DNA from: Mrakia gelida
Lineage: Eukaryota; Basidiomycota; Tremellomycetes; Cystofilobasidiales; Mrakiaceae
Direction: 5' to 3'
DNA length: 64,000 nucleotides
Assembly (NCBI GenBank): GCA_024345305.1
Contig: BRON01000001.1
Location: forward strand, 1,922,001 to 1,986,000
Shown here: positions 34,938-46,484 of the stretch, one piece after another
Layout: every line of letters starts with the position of its first letter
Numbering within the stretch: the stretch's first letter is position 1
Position numbers and translations under genes: made by a program
The notes under the pieces: model-generated
What the model was told of the DNA's origin: nothing
Seen by the model: the letters and a program-made list of their open reading frames with translations, nothing else
Databases searched by the model: none

Positions 34938-37900
34938 ATGCCTGTGAGCTCTCTCTTTTCTTCTCGCCTCTCCTCCTACGCTCGATCAGAGGCTGACTCG
35001 TTCTTTCATTCTCCGTTTTCAGGTCTCTCCCAAACTTCTCATAACCAAGCTCCTTCGAGTCCCTCGACCGTTCTTCTCTCAGCGACGGAAACCCTTCCTC
35101 GCACCTCGTCGCTCGAACTCCTCCTCCTCCTGGTCCCACACCTTCGATCGACACCTCTCACGCCCTGTTCGCCGACTCGCCATCTTCATCCTCATCATCC
35201 TATCCATCTCCTACCTCCCCTCTCTTCTCCTCGGTCGCCAGGAGGATCCCTCGCCGCTTCAGCATGACGATTGCGACGAGGAGCCAACGTTGAGACCTCT
35301 CGTCGAGCAGCACTCCTGGTCGAAGGAGGGATCGGATGGGTCGGTCACAGTAGCGGAGAACGAGTGGAAGGATGGGCATCCTATTAGGTATGTTCGCCTT
35401 CCGACCCGCCCCTCTTGGAGACGAGGGGAGAAGGAGGGAGGCGGACGAACGTCGAGCTCACCTCTTCCCTTTCTCCAACAGACTGCTCATGGCCGAAGCG
35501 AAACAGAAATGGGACGACCAGCTCTCGAGGTCAGTTCTTACTTGAATCCCATCGATGTAAATGCATCAGCTGACCCTCCTTCTCTCCGCTTTCAGGCAAA
35601 GTGCAACTCTGTGAGTCCATTGAGCCCCAAGTCGATCTCGTCGCGTCGTCCTGACCTCCTCTTTTTCCGTTCCCTCCTTCTCCAGTCATGACGCCGTCGA
35701 AACCTACAAGACCCGATATGGCAGATCCCCTCCTAAGGGATTCGACGCTTGGTGGGAGTTCACCCAGCGGAACAACGTCCTCATCGTTCGTTCTCTCCTC
35801 GCCCTTCCTCTTCTCGAGCTCGACGCGTTCGAGATTCGACGTGCTGATCATCTTCTCTCCTTCATCTTTCTGTAGGTCGACGACGTGAGTCACACGATCT
35901 CATTTCACTGTAATCCGAAGCGAAAGCTCACGCTGACCTTCCGCTTCGACTCTTCCCTCATCAGTACGATCAAATCCACCACTCCATCACTCCCTTCCTC
36001 GGTCTCGACCCAGCCCTCCTCGGCCCTCTTCTCACCAACGCCCTCATCAACAACCCATACTTCTACGAGATCCAACTAAGACGCAACCACCCCGTCAAGG
36101 TGGTTGGAGCGAGGAAGAACTCTCCTCTCGCCGCTGAGGTCGCGAATCTCCTGTTCGTCCATCCTTTCCCTTGCTCGAACTCGACGCGACGAAGACCGAA
36201 CCCGTCTCAGTTTCGCTGACTCTCCCCACCTTCTCTTATTTCTCACTCCCTTCTTTCAGCGAAGGATTCCGTCGTTACCTCCCCGAGGACTTTGGCGAAG
36301 TATCGGGCTTGTTTGGGAAGGTCGATGGAGATGCAGGGCTCGTGAAGCTCAGCGTTTCGGGAGACGAGGTCGGGACGAGGATTATGGGAGAGGAGTTTAG
36401 GAAGAGGATGATGGATTTTGCTGAGAGGGGAAGATGTGGGTCGTCACGCGTCTCGATTCTCGTTCGCTCTCGCCGATCAGTTGGAAGCTGACCTGTCTTT
36501 TATCTTTCGACTTCTTCGACTACAGACATCGGAGCGGACGTGCTGAGGATCTTGGAGGACACGAAGCGAGATGGAGCGTGGGCTGATGGGCTGCTCAGTG
36601 AGTTCCTCGTATCTCTCTCGCGTCTTCCCTTCATCGTTCTTCGCGACGGCGTTCGAGTGCTGACTTCCTTCCAATCCTCGTTCCACGTCTCACCGAGGCC
36701 TGCTCATGGAGATCTCTCGCTGATCGCAAGAAATTCCAGGAGAGCACCATCTTCAAGCATCGTTACGAGTCGAGCAAGAGCTGTGAGTCATAGTCTCATT
36801 CTCGTTCACCCTCGCTCTCGAAGTTGAAAACGCGAGCTGATCCACTCTTCGCCTCCTTTTCTCTCGGCCGTTCAGCTCCCACCACTCCTGTTTCGTTCAT
36901 CAAGGACGCTCTCAAGTCCTACAACTTCTGTCGTTCGTCTCACCCTCCTTTTTCGCCCCTCCCGTCGTCCCTCCTCTCCCTCGACGCGTCGCTTACTTTG
37001 CTCGCTTGCGACCGCCCGCTTCTCAACAGACAACCCCTCCATCATCCCTCTCCACGGAACCTACGCGAAAGACAAGGTTCGAACCTCAGCCCTCGAACCT
37101 CAGTTCGTCCTCAGCAAGATCGACCAGTCGCCTCAGATCCTTCTCGCCTCGCCGATCGGTTTCCAGAACGAGACACGAGGAGTCAGCTTCTGGGAGGAGA
37201 AACCCTTCAGCAAGGTCAGTTCCATCCGCTTCTACCTTATCTTCCACTCTCTCCTTCCTCGGGCCGCTGACATTTCGCTCCTCGTCTCCGTTACCCAGCT
37301 CTTGTGGCGAGGAAGCACAACCGGAAGCATGTATCGGCAGGCCAACGACTTCAACTGGCGAGACAGCCATCGAGTTCGACTCAACACCTTGGCCAATGAT
37401 CCTCCCTCTAGTGCTCTCACGGACGTGCTGGTGGAGCATACGATTGGACGCTTCGGAGGAGGAGAAGCTGTTTCGGTGAGGAGAGTCGACGCGAGGGAGT
37501 TGAACGAACATCTGTTCGATGTTGGGATAACCAAGGTCGTTCAGTGTGACGAGGATGATGGTACTTGTGAGCATCTCTCTTGGTTCGGACTTCGGGGCTG
37601 GTGAGGGTGAGAGGAAGAGGAAGGGGAAAGAACGAAGCGACGGGGAACCAAAGCTGACTCGCCCGTCCTTGCTTTTCTTTCAGGCGACGAGATGGACGAC
37701 GAGATCGAGACCGTCAAGGATCTATCCCCCCAGGACGCTTCAAAGTACCGCTACCGCTTGGACATGTGAGTCTGCTTCCACGCGAAGGCGAGTGAAAGCA
37801 TCGAGGAGCAAGGCAAGACGGATCGCTCACCTCTTTCTCGTTTGCGCTTCGTTCTTCATTCAGCGATGGAAACGGATGTGCGCTCTACTTCCTCCGGGTG

Positions 37901-38628
37901 TCTGCGTCCTCGATTTTGCATACTGATCTCTTCTTGCTCTTTTACAGGGTCTACCGACTTCCGTCGACTACTCGCTCTTGGACAAGCCGTCTTCAAGGTC
38001 AGCCTTCTTCGACTTTTCGACGCGTCTCGAACGAGAGCTGACCCCTCTCCCTCTTTTCCTCGTTGGGACCAGGTCACCATCTACCCCGAGTGGAATACCG
38101 AATGGCTCACTCCCTGGCTTCACTACGTCCCAGCCAACCTTGACCTCTCGGATCTCTATCGTGAGTCGCCCTTCTTCCCGTCCCGTTTCGAAACGACTCG
38201 AAGTCGACCATGTTCGAGCTGACCCTTCCCTCTTCTTCCTCTCAGACACCTCGTCCTTCTTCCTCGGTGCTCCAGGACTATCGGACGGGAACGACGACCT
38301 CGGGAAGCTCATCGCCGAAGCTGGACAGGACTTCGTCGCGAAGCACTGGCGCTGGGTTGACTTACAAGCCTAGTGAGTTGACACCACGTCGATCTTTCGA
38401 CCCCCGTTTCTCCTCGGCTGACTTCTTCAGTTCTCATTCATTTTCTGAAGCATGTTCCGCCTTGTCCTCGAGTATCGGAGAGCGATGGCTCGGGATCGGG
38501 ACGCGATGGTGAGAGGGTGGAATCATCTCCTTTCGCTCTCTCTTCGCTCGATTCGTTCTTCGGCTGACTGACAGTACCTCTCTTTACTTCCTGCAATGCA
38601 GTCGATGGGTGGAAGACTCTCTTTGTGA
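34938..38628 (+). pseudogene. GT90/CAP10 copy 3, one splice acceptor lost
   Basis: The exon layout matches copy 2: a 6-nt first exon (ATGCCT), signal anchor (LAIFILIILSISYLPSLLL), AVETYKTRYGRSPPKGFDAW, the VDD microexon and FRRYLPEDFGE. It continues with NPSIIPLHGTYAKDK, LLWRGSTTGSMYRQANDFNW, DGNGSTDFRRLLALG, PEWNTEWLTPWLHYVPANLD and YMFRLVLEYRRAM, ending SMGGRLSL at 38628. The only lesion I find is the acceptor before the exon reading ACSWRSLADRKK: the site at 36694-36695 is CG (CACCG) where other copies have CAG or AAG. The nearest AG shifts the frame and meets TGA within nine codons, and no in-frame upstream AG exists in that intron. If this base is a sequencing error, copy 3 would be a second intact enzyme, so the pseudogene call is less certain than for copies 2 and 4. 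Confidence 0.6.
36694..36695 (+). other. Lost 3' splice site in GT90 copy 3
   Basis: The intron ends CACCG where AG is expected, directly before the exon AGGCCTGCTCATGG. The matching introns of copies 1, 2, 4 and 6 end in AAG or CAG at the same place. Confidence 0.7.
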
Positions 38629-38945
38629 TCTACGTTCGTTTTCTACGTTGCTCGTGTTTCGTCATCTCGTCGCGTTGTCTCTTTCTTCCCTTCGCCTTCA
38701 CGAGTTCGTTCATCGCGGAAGCTTTCCGCTTGCACTCTTCTTCGTCCTTCTCGGCTACAGTATATATATATGTGTACGTGTATATTGCGAAACAAGAGCG
38801 CTCCAAGTAATGTAGCAAGAATTCAGAGAGAGACAGTGGTGTTGCGATAAGACAAGGGAGCAGAGAAAAGACGACGACGCGGAGCGAGGATGCAAGAGGG
38901 CAGGCAAAGCTATTGATACAAGACGATCAGCCGAACGATGAGTGT
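38629..38945. other. Convergent 3' flanks of GT90 copy 3 and the SGNH gene
   Basis: This is the space between two stop codons on opposite strands. It contains a TA/TG-rich stretch at 38761-38785 that could serve as a polyadenylation or termination signal. No gene is seen. Confidence 0.45.
38761..38785. repeat. (TA)n/(TG)n rich stretch
   Basis: A TATATATATA run followed by TGTGTACGTGTATAT, an AT-rich island in GC-rich DNA between convergent genes. Confidence 0.6.
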
Positions 38946-41900
38946 TCAGCCGCTGCGGGAGAGAGAGATAGGGAGGGATTTCAGGGAGAGTGAGAAGGAG
39001 TGAGGTCAGCACGAGCGAGCGAGCGAGCACCGGAGCGCGACGACTCGAAGAAGAACGGAAGTACCGGACGAACGTGATAATAGTGCTGATCCTGAACTCT
39101 CCGTTCCAGTCGAGCTCGCAATGGAGAAGATGGTCTCCTGGTGAGAGTTTGGTTCAGATGATTCCCATCCTGATCCATCCTGATGCGGCGAGGAGGAAGG
39201 AAAGACGGTCAGCGGCAAGAAGTGCTCGATGTCACTGCCTTCGTCGCTCGAGAGAGGGAAAGAATGAAAGAGAAGTCGACTCACATGCCGATGTTGTGGG
39301 GATGCTCCCAGACTTGTTCCGTCAAGTAGAAGAAGAGAAGGAGGACGTGAGAAGGTGGAGAGAGAGAGAGAGAATGGAACGCGATGGAAGGAAGGTCAAA
39401 CTCACGTCCCGTCAACTTCTTCGCCTGCTTTTCCTCGTCGTCGACCTAGCAGTGAACACTTCCGAGGCCGAAGGTGGAGCTCTTGAGGTACCAGATCTTG
39501 ACGTCTCCCTAAGAGTGGTGGTGGAATCGAGGAAGAGGTATGGAGTCAGCTTTGCGAAAGAGAAACGAACGACGCGACGAAGATGCTCGAGGAAACGGAC
39601 GAAAGAAAGAGTCAAGGGACTTACGGCTCCAACGGTGATGTTGAAGGTCGCTCGAGCCTTGGGTGATCGAGAGATGACGTACTGCTTGTGGGGCCTGGGT
39701 TTGAGAGCCGAAGGGAGCGAAACGAGACGGAGAGTCAGCTCGAACTAGGAGAAGGGCTGGAATGGATTGGACGCGACGAGGGCCGCCATTGAGGGAGGAA
39801 GTGACAGAGATGGAGAGAGAGAAGGTGTGGATACTCACGGAGAGTGCCACTCGAACCATCCATCTCCTTCTCCAGGATAAGTAGTTCCGTTCTCGACTCG
39901 ATCCCCTCTCGTCGCCGAAAGCAAGACGAGCTTCTCTCTCGTTCCGGAGAGCGAGCGACACCTCGGTACAGAGGGCGGTATGAAAGATGAGGGATGGAAG
40001 CGATCGAGGAGAGACATCTGTTGTCCAACAAGGAGGCCACGAAAAGAAGAGAACGAGAGTTAGAACGAGGAAGCCCAGCGGTCGCGATCGAGCTGGACAG
40101 GAGGACTCGACGTCGACGCGACGAGAAAGTCCAACACTCACCCTAGGAACGACCTCCAATTCCTCGTTCCTCATGCCCCAATCCTCCTCCTCCAAGAAAG
40201 TCCTATCGATCTGCCACGCCTGGTTCTCCTCTTCCGTCCTCACTCGCTCCGAGGGGTCGTAAACGCCCTCCACCTCCTCGTCCACGATCCCAATCCTCGA
40301 GACGGCGAGTTTCTCCAGAGCGACGTCCTCCTCGGTGTTGTGGGCTTCGACGAAGAGAATCTGCTGCCAGACGTGATGCTTGAGAATGTTGGCGGCGGCG
40401 AGATGACCTCGAAGACCGGGGTGTCGACCGTCGACGATGCCTCCTGCGGACATGGGAAGCCTGCCGAAGAAGCTTGGGATACGAGAAGGGTAGAGGAGGA
40501 GTTCGGGCAGGAGTGGGTTTCGGATGGAATGGCTGGGGACATCGAGATATCGACTGGAGTCGAGCTGGGTTGGTGTGAGAGCGCAAAAGAGGTCGAGTCA
40601 GTCGCGTCGCGTTCCGGAGCTTTGAGGGAGGAGCGAAGCAAGCGGCAGGTTAAACGGGCTCGAACCCACCTGGTTTGTACCTCCTGTGGTTAAAGGCGAG
40701 ATGGAACTGATGGGAAAGAACTCGATATCGATGACGGCCGGCGCGGAGGGGAGGGCGAGGAGAAATCGAAGGAGCATGTCGAAGGAGCGATGCTGATCGT
40801 CGAGACGTTGATCGTTGACGGCACTGTCGACGCTGCCAAGATGATAGTGAACAGGTCGGAGGATGAGACGCAGAGGAGAGGTGGGGAGGAGGGAAAGAGG
40901 GAAGGAGGGAAGATGAAGGACGAAAGTGTCAGCTTCGACGAAACGAAAACAAAACGTGCAGGTTCGATGAACTCACATGACGAGATCGACCTCAGCCGGG
41001 ATGTGCTCGAAGAAACAGTTGGCGAAGTAGCTGGAGAGTGAGAGATACGAAGCTGGAGTAAGAACCGAGTCGTCGAGCTCGGGATGCGTCGTCGTCGCCC
41101 TCGCTCGCTCCTCAGAGGAGACGACTCGCTATGAACTCACTGAGATCCGACTCCTCCGATACCCCTGCAGCCAGAAGAGAGAGACGAGAGGTTCAGGAAA
41201 TCGTGCAGCAAGCGACTGCTGAAGAAAGAGAGTTGCGAGAGAGGGAGGGATTTTACGTCGGGTAGTAGCTATGGTCACTGTGCGGAAAGGTCTGCTGCCA
41301 CCATTGATAGAATACGGCGTGATAGGTGTGATGCTCGGCCATGAGTCTGGGAAGGCTCTTTCCGAGCGTTACTGAGAGAGAGGGAGGAGCGAGCCGTTGG
41401 TCAGTCGTTCGTTCGAGGGAGAGGGAGGAGGGACGGGAAGAGGGCGCTCATTCGATCCGCCTAGAATAGCAAACGAAATGGATTCTCCTGCCAGAGCTCT
41501 TCGGATGATACGACGGAGGCGGTGGTTAGTTCCAGAGTATGAGACGGATTTCTGGGAGCGAAGGAAGAGCGGGATGAGGGGAAAGGAAAGGAAAGCGGGA
41601 GGGAGGAGGAACGGGTGAGCTTGAGCTCGAGCTTCCTTCGCGGATGGTTTCCGCCCTCGTTCGAGCCCAAACTGACGTCGAAGAAGGCTTGACTGTGAGA
41701 GGATGAAAGAGAAGCAGATGCATGAAGGGTAAGGGTAAGTGAGGGTGAGGTATAAAGGGAAAGGGAAGGGCAGAAGAAACGAGGAGAAGGAAGCGAGCTC
41801 ACGAGAACTTGGCCACGACTTCCTCCATGGCGAGATCCCTCGACGACTTTGCCGTTCCTTGGGACTCTGGAAGAACGAGGAGTCGAGGATGAGGTTGTTC

Positions 41901-42032
41901 CTTCCATACGGAGAAGAGGGCTCCAGTTGGGCGAGGGTCGCACTCGAGGTGGGACTCCCAGAAAAGGAGCAAGCCGAGGACGAGAACCGACTGGAGGACG
42001 ACGACGGAGAGGAACGCTTGGGCGGCCTTCAT
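38946..42032 (-). pseudogene. SGNH-hydrolase type capsule-associated protein, broken
   Basis: Relatives in fungi are annotated as SGNH hydrolases or 'capsular associated proteins' and may act on acetyl or other esters of polysaccharide. The start at 42032 gives a signal anchor (AFLSVVVLQSVLVLGLLLFW). Block I is SISFAILGGS(I)TLGKSLPRL with the nucleophile Ser. It is followed by HTYHAVFYQWWQQTFPHSDH, HIPAEVDLVIVDSAVNDQRL, FLLALPSAPAVI and the DxxH motif in VDGRHPGLRGHLAAANI. The C-terminal domain has DVKIWYLKSSTFGLGSVHC and LSPGDHLLHCELDWNGEFRI. Three lesions: the donor after GGSI is AT at 41451; the codon after SVHC is TAG (39445-39447) where relatives have Trp; and the codon after MMGII is TGA (39154-39156), one transition from CGA. 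The likely original stop is at 38946. It diverges from GT90 copy 4. Confidence 0.7.
39445..39447 (-). other. In-frame TAG in SGNH gene (Trp codon in relatives)
   Basis: The minus strand reads SVHC, stop, VDDEEKQ. Related proteins, as I remember the family, have CWVDDE at this point, so TGG to TAG is the simplest explanation. Confidence 0.7.
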
Positions 42033-42907
42033 TTCGAAAGAAAGGAAGATTTTTTTGGGGGGAGAAGAGGGAACGGGTCGAAGCCGGATAGTCAAGAGGA
42101 TGATGGGTGTTTGGGTTTGCAGGTCAGCCCTTGGAGACCTGGGTCTTCTCAGGGAGAGGGGGAAGGGACTCGGATCGAGCGAGCCTCGACTCGTTCACCT
42201 CAGGCACGGATGGCTCGAGTTGATTTCCGTCCCGGCAGCTCATTCCGGGGCTAAAAAGAGGAAGGAGTTGAGAAGAGATGCCATAAGAGGGCTGGCGGGG
42301 AGCGAAAGGCAGGAAAGAGGACGCTCAACCAGACCTCGATCAAAACGCGTCGCGAAGGTCGAGGAGATGCTCGTGTCGCGCCTTTGCCTGCTTTTACGCC
42401 AGAATGGGAGTTTTCAACGACGCGAGAGCTCAACCAAGAGGGTCTTGTCTGAGTGATTGGCCTGAGATAGTCGACCAAGGTCGAAAATCTTCCCGGGTCG
42501 TCGTCTGGTCGAGCTCCTCCTCGCTCTCCTCCCAAAAGTGTGAGCTCGAGCTTTCCTCCCTCTCCTCTTCTTGCTTTCTCTCTGCTTCCAACCACTTCGA
42601 GCGTCAATGCCATCTTCCTCCCCCCCTCTCTGTAGCCTTCCCCTTCACCCGACGCTCGAACCTCTTGGCCCCTGTGAAAGCTGAAGCGTAGAGATCGAGA
42701 AGGAATTCAGGTACCGGTTGCCCTGATGAACTCCTCCTACTTCATTCACCTATGATGAACCTCGCTTCCGTCCCCTCCTCTTCGGCTCTCTTTCAACCAT
42801 CATCAACACCATCGACGTATACAGCTTCCTCGTACGCTCTGGGGAAACACTAGAAACCTTAGATTCCTTCGAGACCTCCTTCTTTTCCTCACTCGATCTC
42901 TTCATCC
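42033..42907. promoter_or_regulatory. Divergent promoter of SGNH gene and GT90 copy 4
   Basis: It contains CCCCTGTGAA at 42669-42678. Some 17 nt further on comes a block GAGATCGAGAAGGAATTCAG and CGGTTGCCCTGA that closely matches the region upstream of GT90 copy 5 (47454-47512). This shows that the duplicated unit included promoter sequence. Confidence 0.5.
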
Positions 42908-43773
42908 ATGCCCGTGAGCTCGGCTCTCTCTCTCTTCCCCTCCCTCCTTCATCCCGTTTCTCAGCGACTTACTCCCCACTTCTCTCTTCGTCTCCTGTTC
43001 TCACAGGTCTCTCCGAAACTTCTCCTCGCCAGGCTCCCTGGAGTTGGCTCGTTCCGTCGACGCAAGCCGTTCTTCCCTCCTCATCACCTCGGCTCCTCCT
43101 CCTCCTCATCCAAGTCTCCTCTCCTGATCCACTTCCTCCCCCGACCTCGAAGGATCCTCAGCCTCATCGTCCTCCTCTTCACCATCTTCTACATCTCAGC
43201 TCTACTCGAGAACGACGTCGACGACGGCATCGACGACCAAGTTCAATCCTCGTCCTCCTCGCCTCCGACGACCCTACACCTCCCTGTCTTTCGAGCAGGG
43301 CGACCGACTCATCGAGCGCAGCCAGTCTGGATGAAGGAAGGGTCGGATGGCTCAGTCACGGTGGAGGAGAAGGACTGGAAGGAGGGTCATCCCATCAGGT
43401 GAGCTCATCGTCCTCACAACGAGGCAGGAGGAGGAGGAGGGAGGAACGAACGAAGCTCACCACACCTCGCTCCTTTCTCCCTCCATTCTAGGGCGTTAAT
43501 GGACGAGGCGAAGCTCAAGTGGGACAAGCAGCTTTCAAGGTGAGTCTCTATCGCAATCTCGACGTACCCTGAAAGATCTATAGCTGACCTTTTGTTATCT
43601 CGGTCCCCAGGCAAAGCAAAACTCTGTGAGTTTGGTTGAGCTCGACCTCTCGACTGCCTCCCTTCCGGCGCTGACTTCTTCTCCCTTTCTCTCTTCGCGT
43701 CACCAGGGATCAGGCTGTCGAAACCTACAAGTCGAGATATGGAAGATCACCTCCTAAAGGGTTCGAGGCATGG

Positions 43774-43776
43774 TGA
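43774..43776 (+). other. In-frame TGA in GT90 copy 4
   Basis: The conserved Trp-Trp after GFEA reads TGG TGA, where copies 1, 2, 3 and 6 have TGG TGG. It truncates the protein early, before the catalytic motifs. Confidence 0.85.
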
Positions 43777-45307
43777 AAGTTTGCTCGTCTCAACGACGTT
43801 CTGATCGTGAGCTCGCTTTCCTCCTCCTCCTCCCTCGACGCGTCCGATGTTGACCTGCCCCTCTCTTCTCTTCACAGGTCGACGATGTTCGTACCTCCTC
43901 TCTAACCATCACTTCCTTCTTCCGTGAGCTGACCTTCGACTTCGCTCTTTCACTAGTACGATCAAATCCACACCTCCATCACTCCTTTCATCGCTCTCGA
44001 CCCGGTCTTCCTCGGTTCTCGTCTCAAAGAGCTCCTCGACAAGGAGCCCTTCTCGTCCGAGCTTCAGATCCAGCACCACCAACCTGTGAACATTTCAGGA
44101 ATACGAGGAACCTTCCCGAGACCCAAGCAGATGGCAGCTTTGATGTACGTTGAGCTTCGATCTGGCGAAGGACGAGGCGAGCGAAGTTCGAGCTCACCAC
44201 CGCCCACTTCTTCTTGTTGCTTTCTTCCCCGCCTCGCAGCGAGGGATTCCGTCGATTCTTGCCCGAAGGCTTCGGAGAGGGAGAGGGCTTCCTTGGGGAC
44301 GTTGGTGGAGACGATGGGCTTGTGAGGTTGAGTCTTTCGGATCACGATCTCGGAGGGAGGGTGATGGGCGAGGAGTTTAGGCGAGAGATGATGGATTTGG
44401 CGTCGAGAGGAGAGCGTGAGTTCGAATTCCGTCTTCCCCTCGCCTGCAAACGAGAAAGAGGAGGCTGACCGACGTGTCGATGCTCTTAGACGTCGAGACG
44501 AAGGACCTTCTAGTCATGGAGAACGTCAACCGAAAGGACGCGTCGCCTCGCGGATTACTTCGTGAGTCTTGAGCTTTGCTCTTTCTCCTCTTGGTTCCTT
44601 CGCTGACCATCTCTTTTTTCCGATCACCAGAGGCCTGCTCGTCGCAAACCCTCGCTGGACGACGAGCTGCTTCGACCAAGGACATCTTCAGGAACTTGGA
44701 TTCCGAGGACGAGCGTGAGTCTCTCGCCCTCTCGACCTCATCCAACCAGACATCGTCTCAGCTGATCACTTCTACTCTCACCCATCCAGCTGTCAACTCT
44801 TCGATCACCTTCATCCGCGACCACCTCAAATCCTTCGACTTCTGTCGTTCGTCCATCTCCCTACCGCCACTTCCCTCGCGTCCCTCCCGCCCTCTTATCG
44901 CTGAACCCTCTCCCGAACTTCTTCTTCTCCAGATAACCCTTCCCTCATTCCCTACCACGGATCTTACAGCCACGACAACCCTCGCAAACCCACCCTCCAC
45001 CCCCAGTTTGTCCTCTCGAGCTACGTCCAATCCAACCAGATCCTCGTCACCCCTCTCGAAGCGTTCAAGAACCAGACCGAACGAGTTCCGTGGGAGGATA
45101 AGGTCATCAACCAGGTGAGTTCGGAAAAGTCTCGTTCTCTCCCATCTCTCCTCGCAACTCCGCTGAGCTTCGAAACTCACTCAACCTTTCCGCCTCCCCT
45201 CTTCGCGTGACAGGTCTTCTGGCGAGGCAGCACGACGGGAGATCACTTCTCAAGGCGAGCCGATCGCTACGACTGGAGGAGATGCCATCGGATCAGACTC
45301 AACTCTC

Positions 45308-45314
45308 TCACAAC
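45308..45314 (+). other. One-base deletion in GT90 copy 4
   Basis: Aligned with copy 1 (CTCAACTTCTTCACCAACGCC), copy 4 lacks one C of the ACC codon. The two halves of the exon are open only in different frames. Confidence 0.8.
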
Positions 45315-46484
45315 GCCGTGGAGGGACACGTCGATGTCTTGGTCGAGGAGAGCGAGAACCGACGCGTCTCGATGCAGCGTTTGGACGTCTCGGAACTGAA
45401 TGAGCATCTCTTCGATGTGGGACTGACGAGGGTCAATCAGTGTCGTGAGGAAGATGGGACCTGTGAGTTGTGTTTCGAAGCTGAGCTCGAACAGTCGGGA
45501 GGTTCGAACAAAGCTGAACCTCTTCCCTTCTTGGTTCTTCGTTTCCAGGTCAGGAGATGAGGGACGAGATCAAGATCGCCGACATCGTTCGACCTCACGA
45601 GACGCTCTTGTTTCGCTACGCTCTCGATATGTGAGTATAATGCGAATCGTTTCGTAAGGGAAGAGAACGAAAGACGAGCTCAGCGCTGACTTCGGGTTTC
45701 GGTTTTCCTTTCTTTACTGTAGCGATGGAAACGGGTGTGCGCTCTCCCCTCTCCCTCATTTATCCCTTACGTGCACTGACCCGAATATAGATCTACAGGG
45801 TCATCTCGTTTCCGTCGACTCCTAGCTCTCGGACAGGTCGTGTTCAAGGCGAGCTTTGATCTTTCTTCCATTGTCGCGTCAAGTCGAGTCGAGCTGATCT
45901 CCCTCTCTCTCTTCCCTCAGATCACCATCTTTCCGGAGTGGAACAGCGAATGGCTGACTCCGTGGCTCCACTATGTACCTGCATCGGTCGATCTCTCGGA
46001 TCTGTATCGTGAGTCGAACGAGCTCTACTCTTCTGACAATCTCGACGACCTCGAAAACCGACCTGACTCTGCTTCCCTTCCACAGACTCAACGACGTTCT
46101 TCATCGGAGCTCCTGGAGTATCCGATGGAAACGACGAGCTGGCGAAGGCCATCAGTGAGGCAGCCGCCAAGTTTGTTGACTCGCATTGGAGGTGGGTCGA
46201 CATGGAAGCCTAGTGAGTCGCATCGTTCTCTCTTCGACCCCCCTTCGTCTCATTCACCTCGGCACCCTCGCTGACGAGCCTCGTACCTTCTCGCCCCTTC
46301 TCCAGCATGTTCAGACTGCTTCTCGAGTACCGACGAGCCATGGCTCACGACAGAGACGCGATGGTAAGCTTAACTTTCGTCTCGTCTCAGCCTTCTCGAA
46401 ACAAACTCGTTCGCGGATGGTTGACTCCGACCTCTCCCGTACGCAATTCCCTAACAGTCGATGGGAGGATCCATGCTTCTCTAG

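Larger units (their letters stand above)
42908..46484 (+). pseudogene. GT90/CAP10 copy 4, broken by a stop and a 1-nt deletion
   Basis: This is closest to copy 1 (same subgroup: NPSLIPYHGSYSHDN, SLSDHDLGGRVMGEEFR, VNRKDAS). It has a 6-nt first exon (ATGCCC), signal anchor (RILSLIVLLFTIFYISALL), AVETYKSRYGRSPPKGFEAW, the VDD microexon, VFWRGSTTGDHF, PEWNSEWLTPWLHYVPASVD and YMFRLLLEYRRAM, ending SMGGSMLL at 46484. Lesions: TGA at 43774-43776 directly after GFEAW, where other copies have TGG; and a missing base after 45311 (copy 1 reads LNFFTNAVEGHV, copy 4 reads LNSL then AC), which shifts the frame before NAVEGHVDVLVEE. The donor after VVFK is GC rather than GT, a tolerated variant. Two independent inactivating changes make this a secure pseudogene. 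Confidence 0.85.

Noticed and set aside
40203..40641. Two + and - Ser/Arg-rich frames over the SGNH gene
   Set aside because: The frame with GIVDGRHPGLRGH and HVWQQILFVEAHNTEED is the coherent one. The others are shadows.
45845..45860. GC donor after VVFK in GT90 copy 4 as a further lesion
   Set aside because: GC-AG introns are a known functional minority class, so I did not count it as inactivating.
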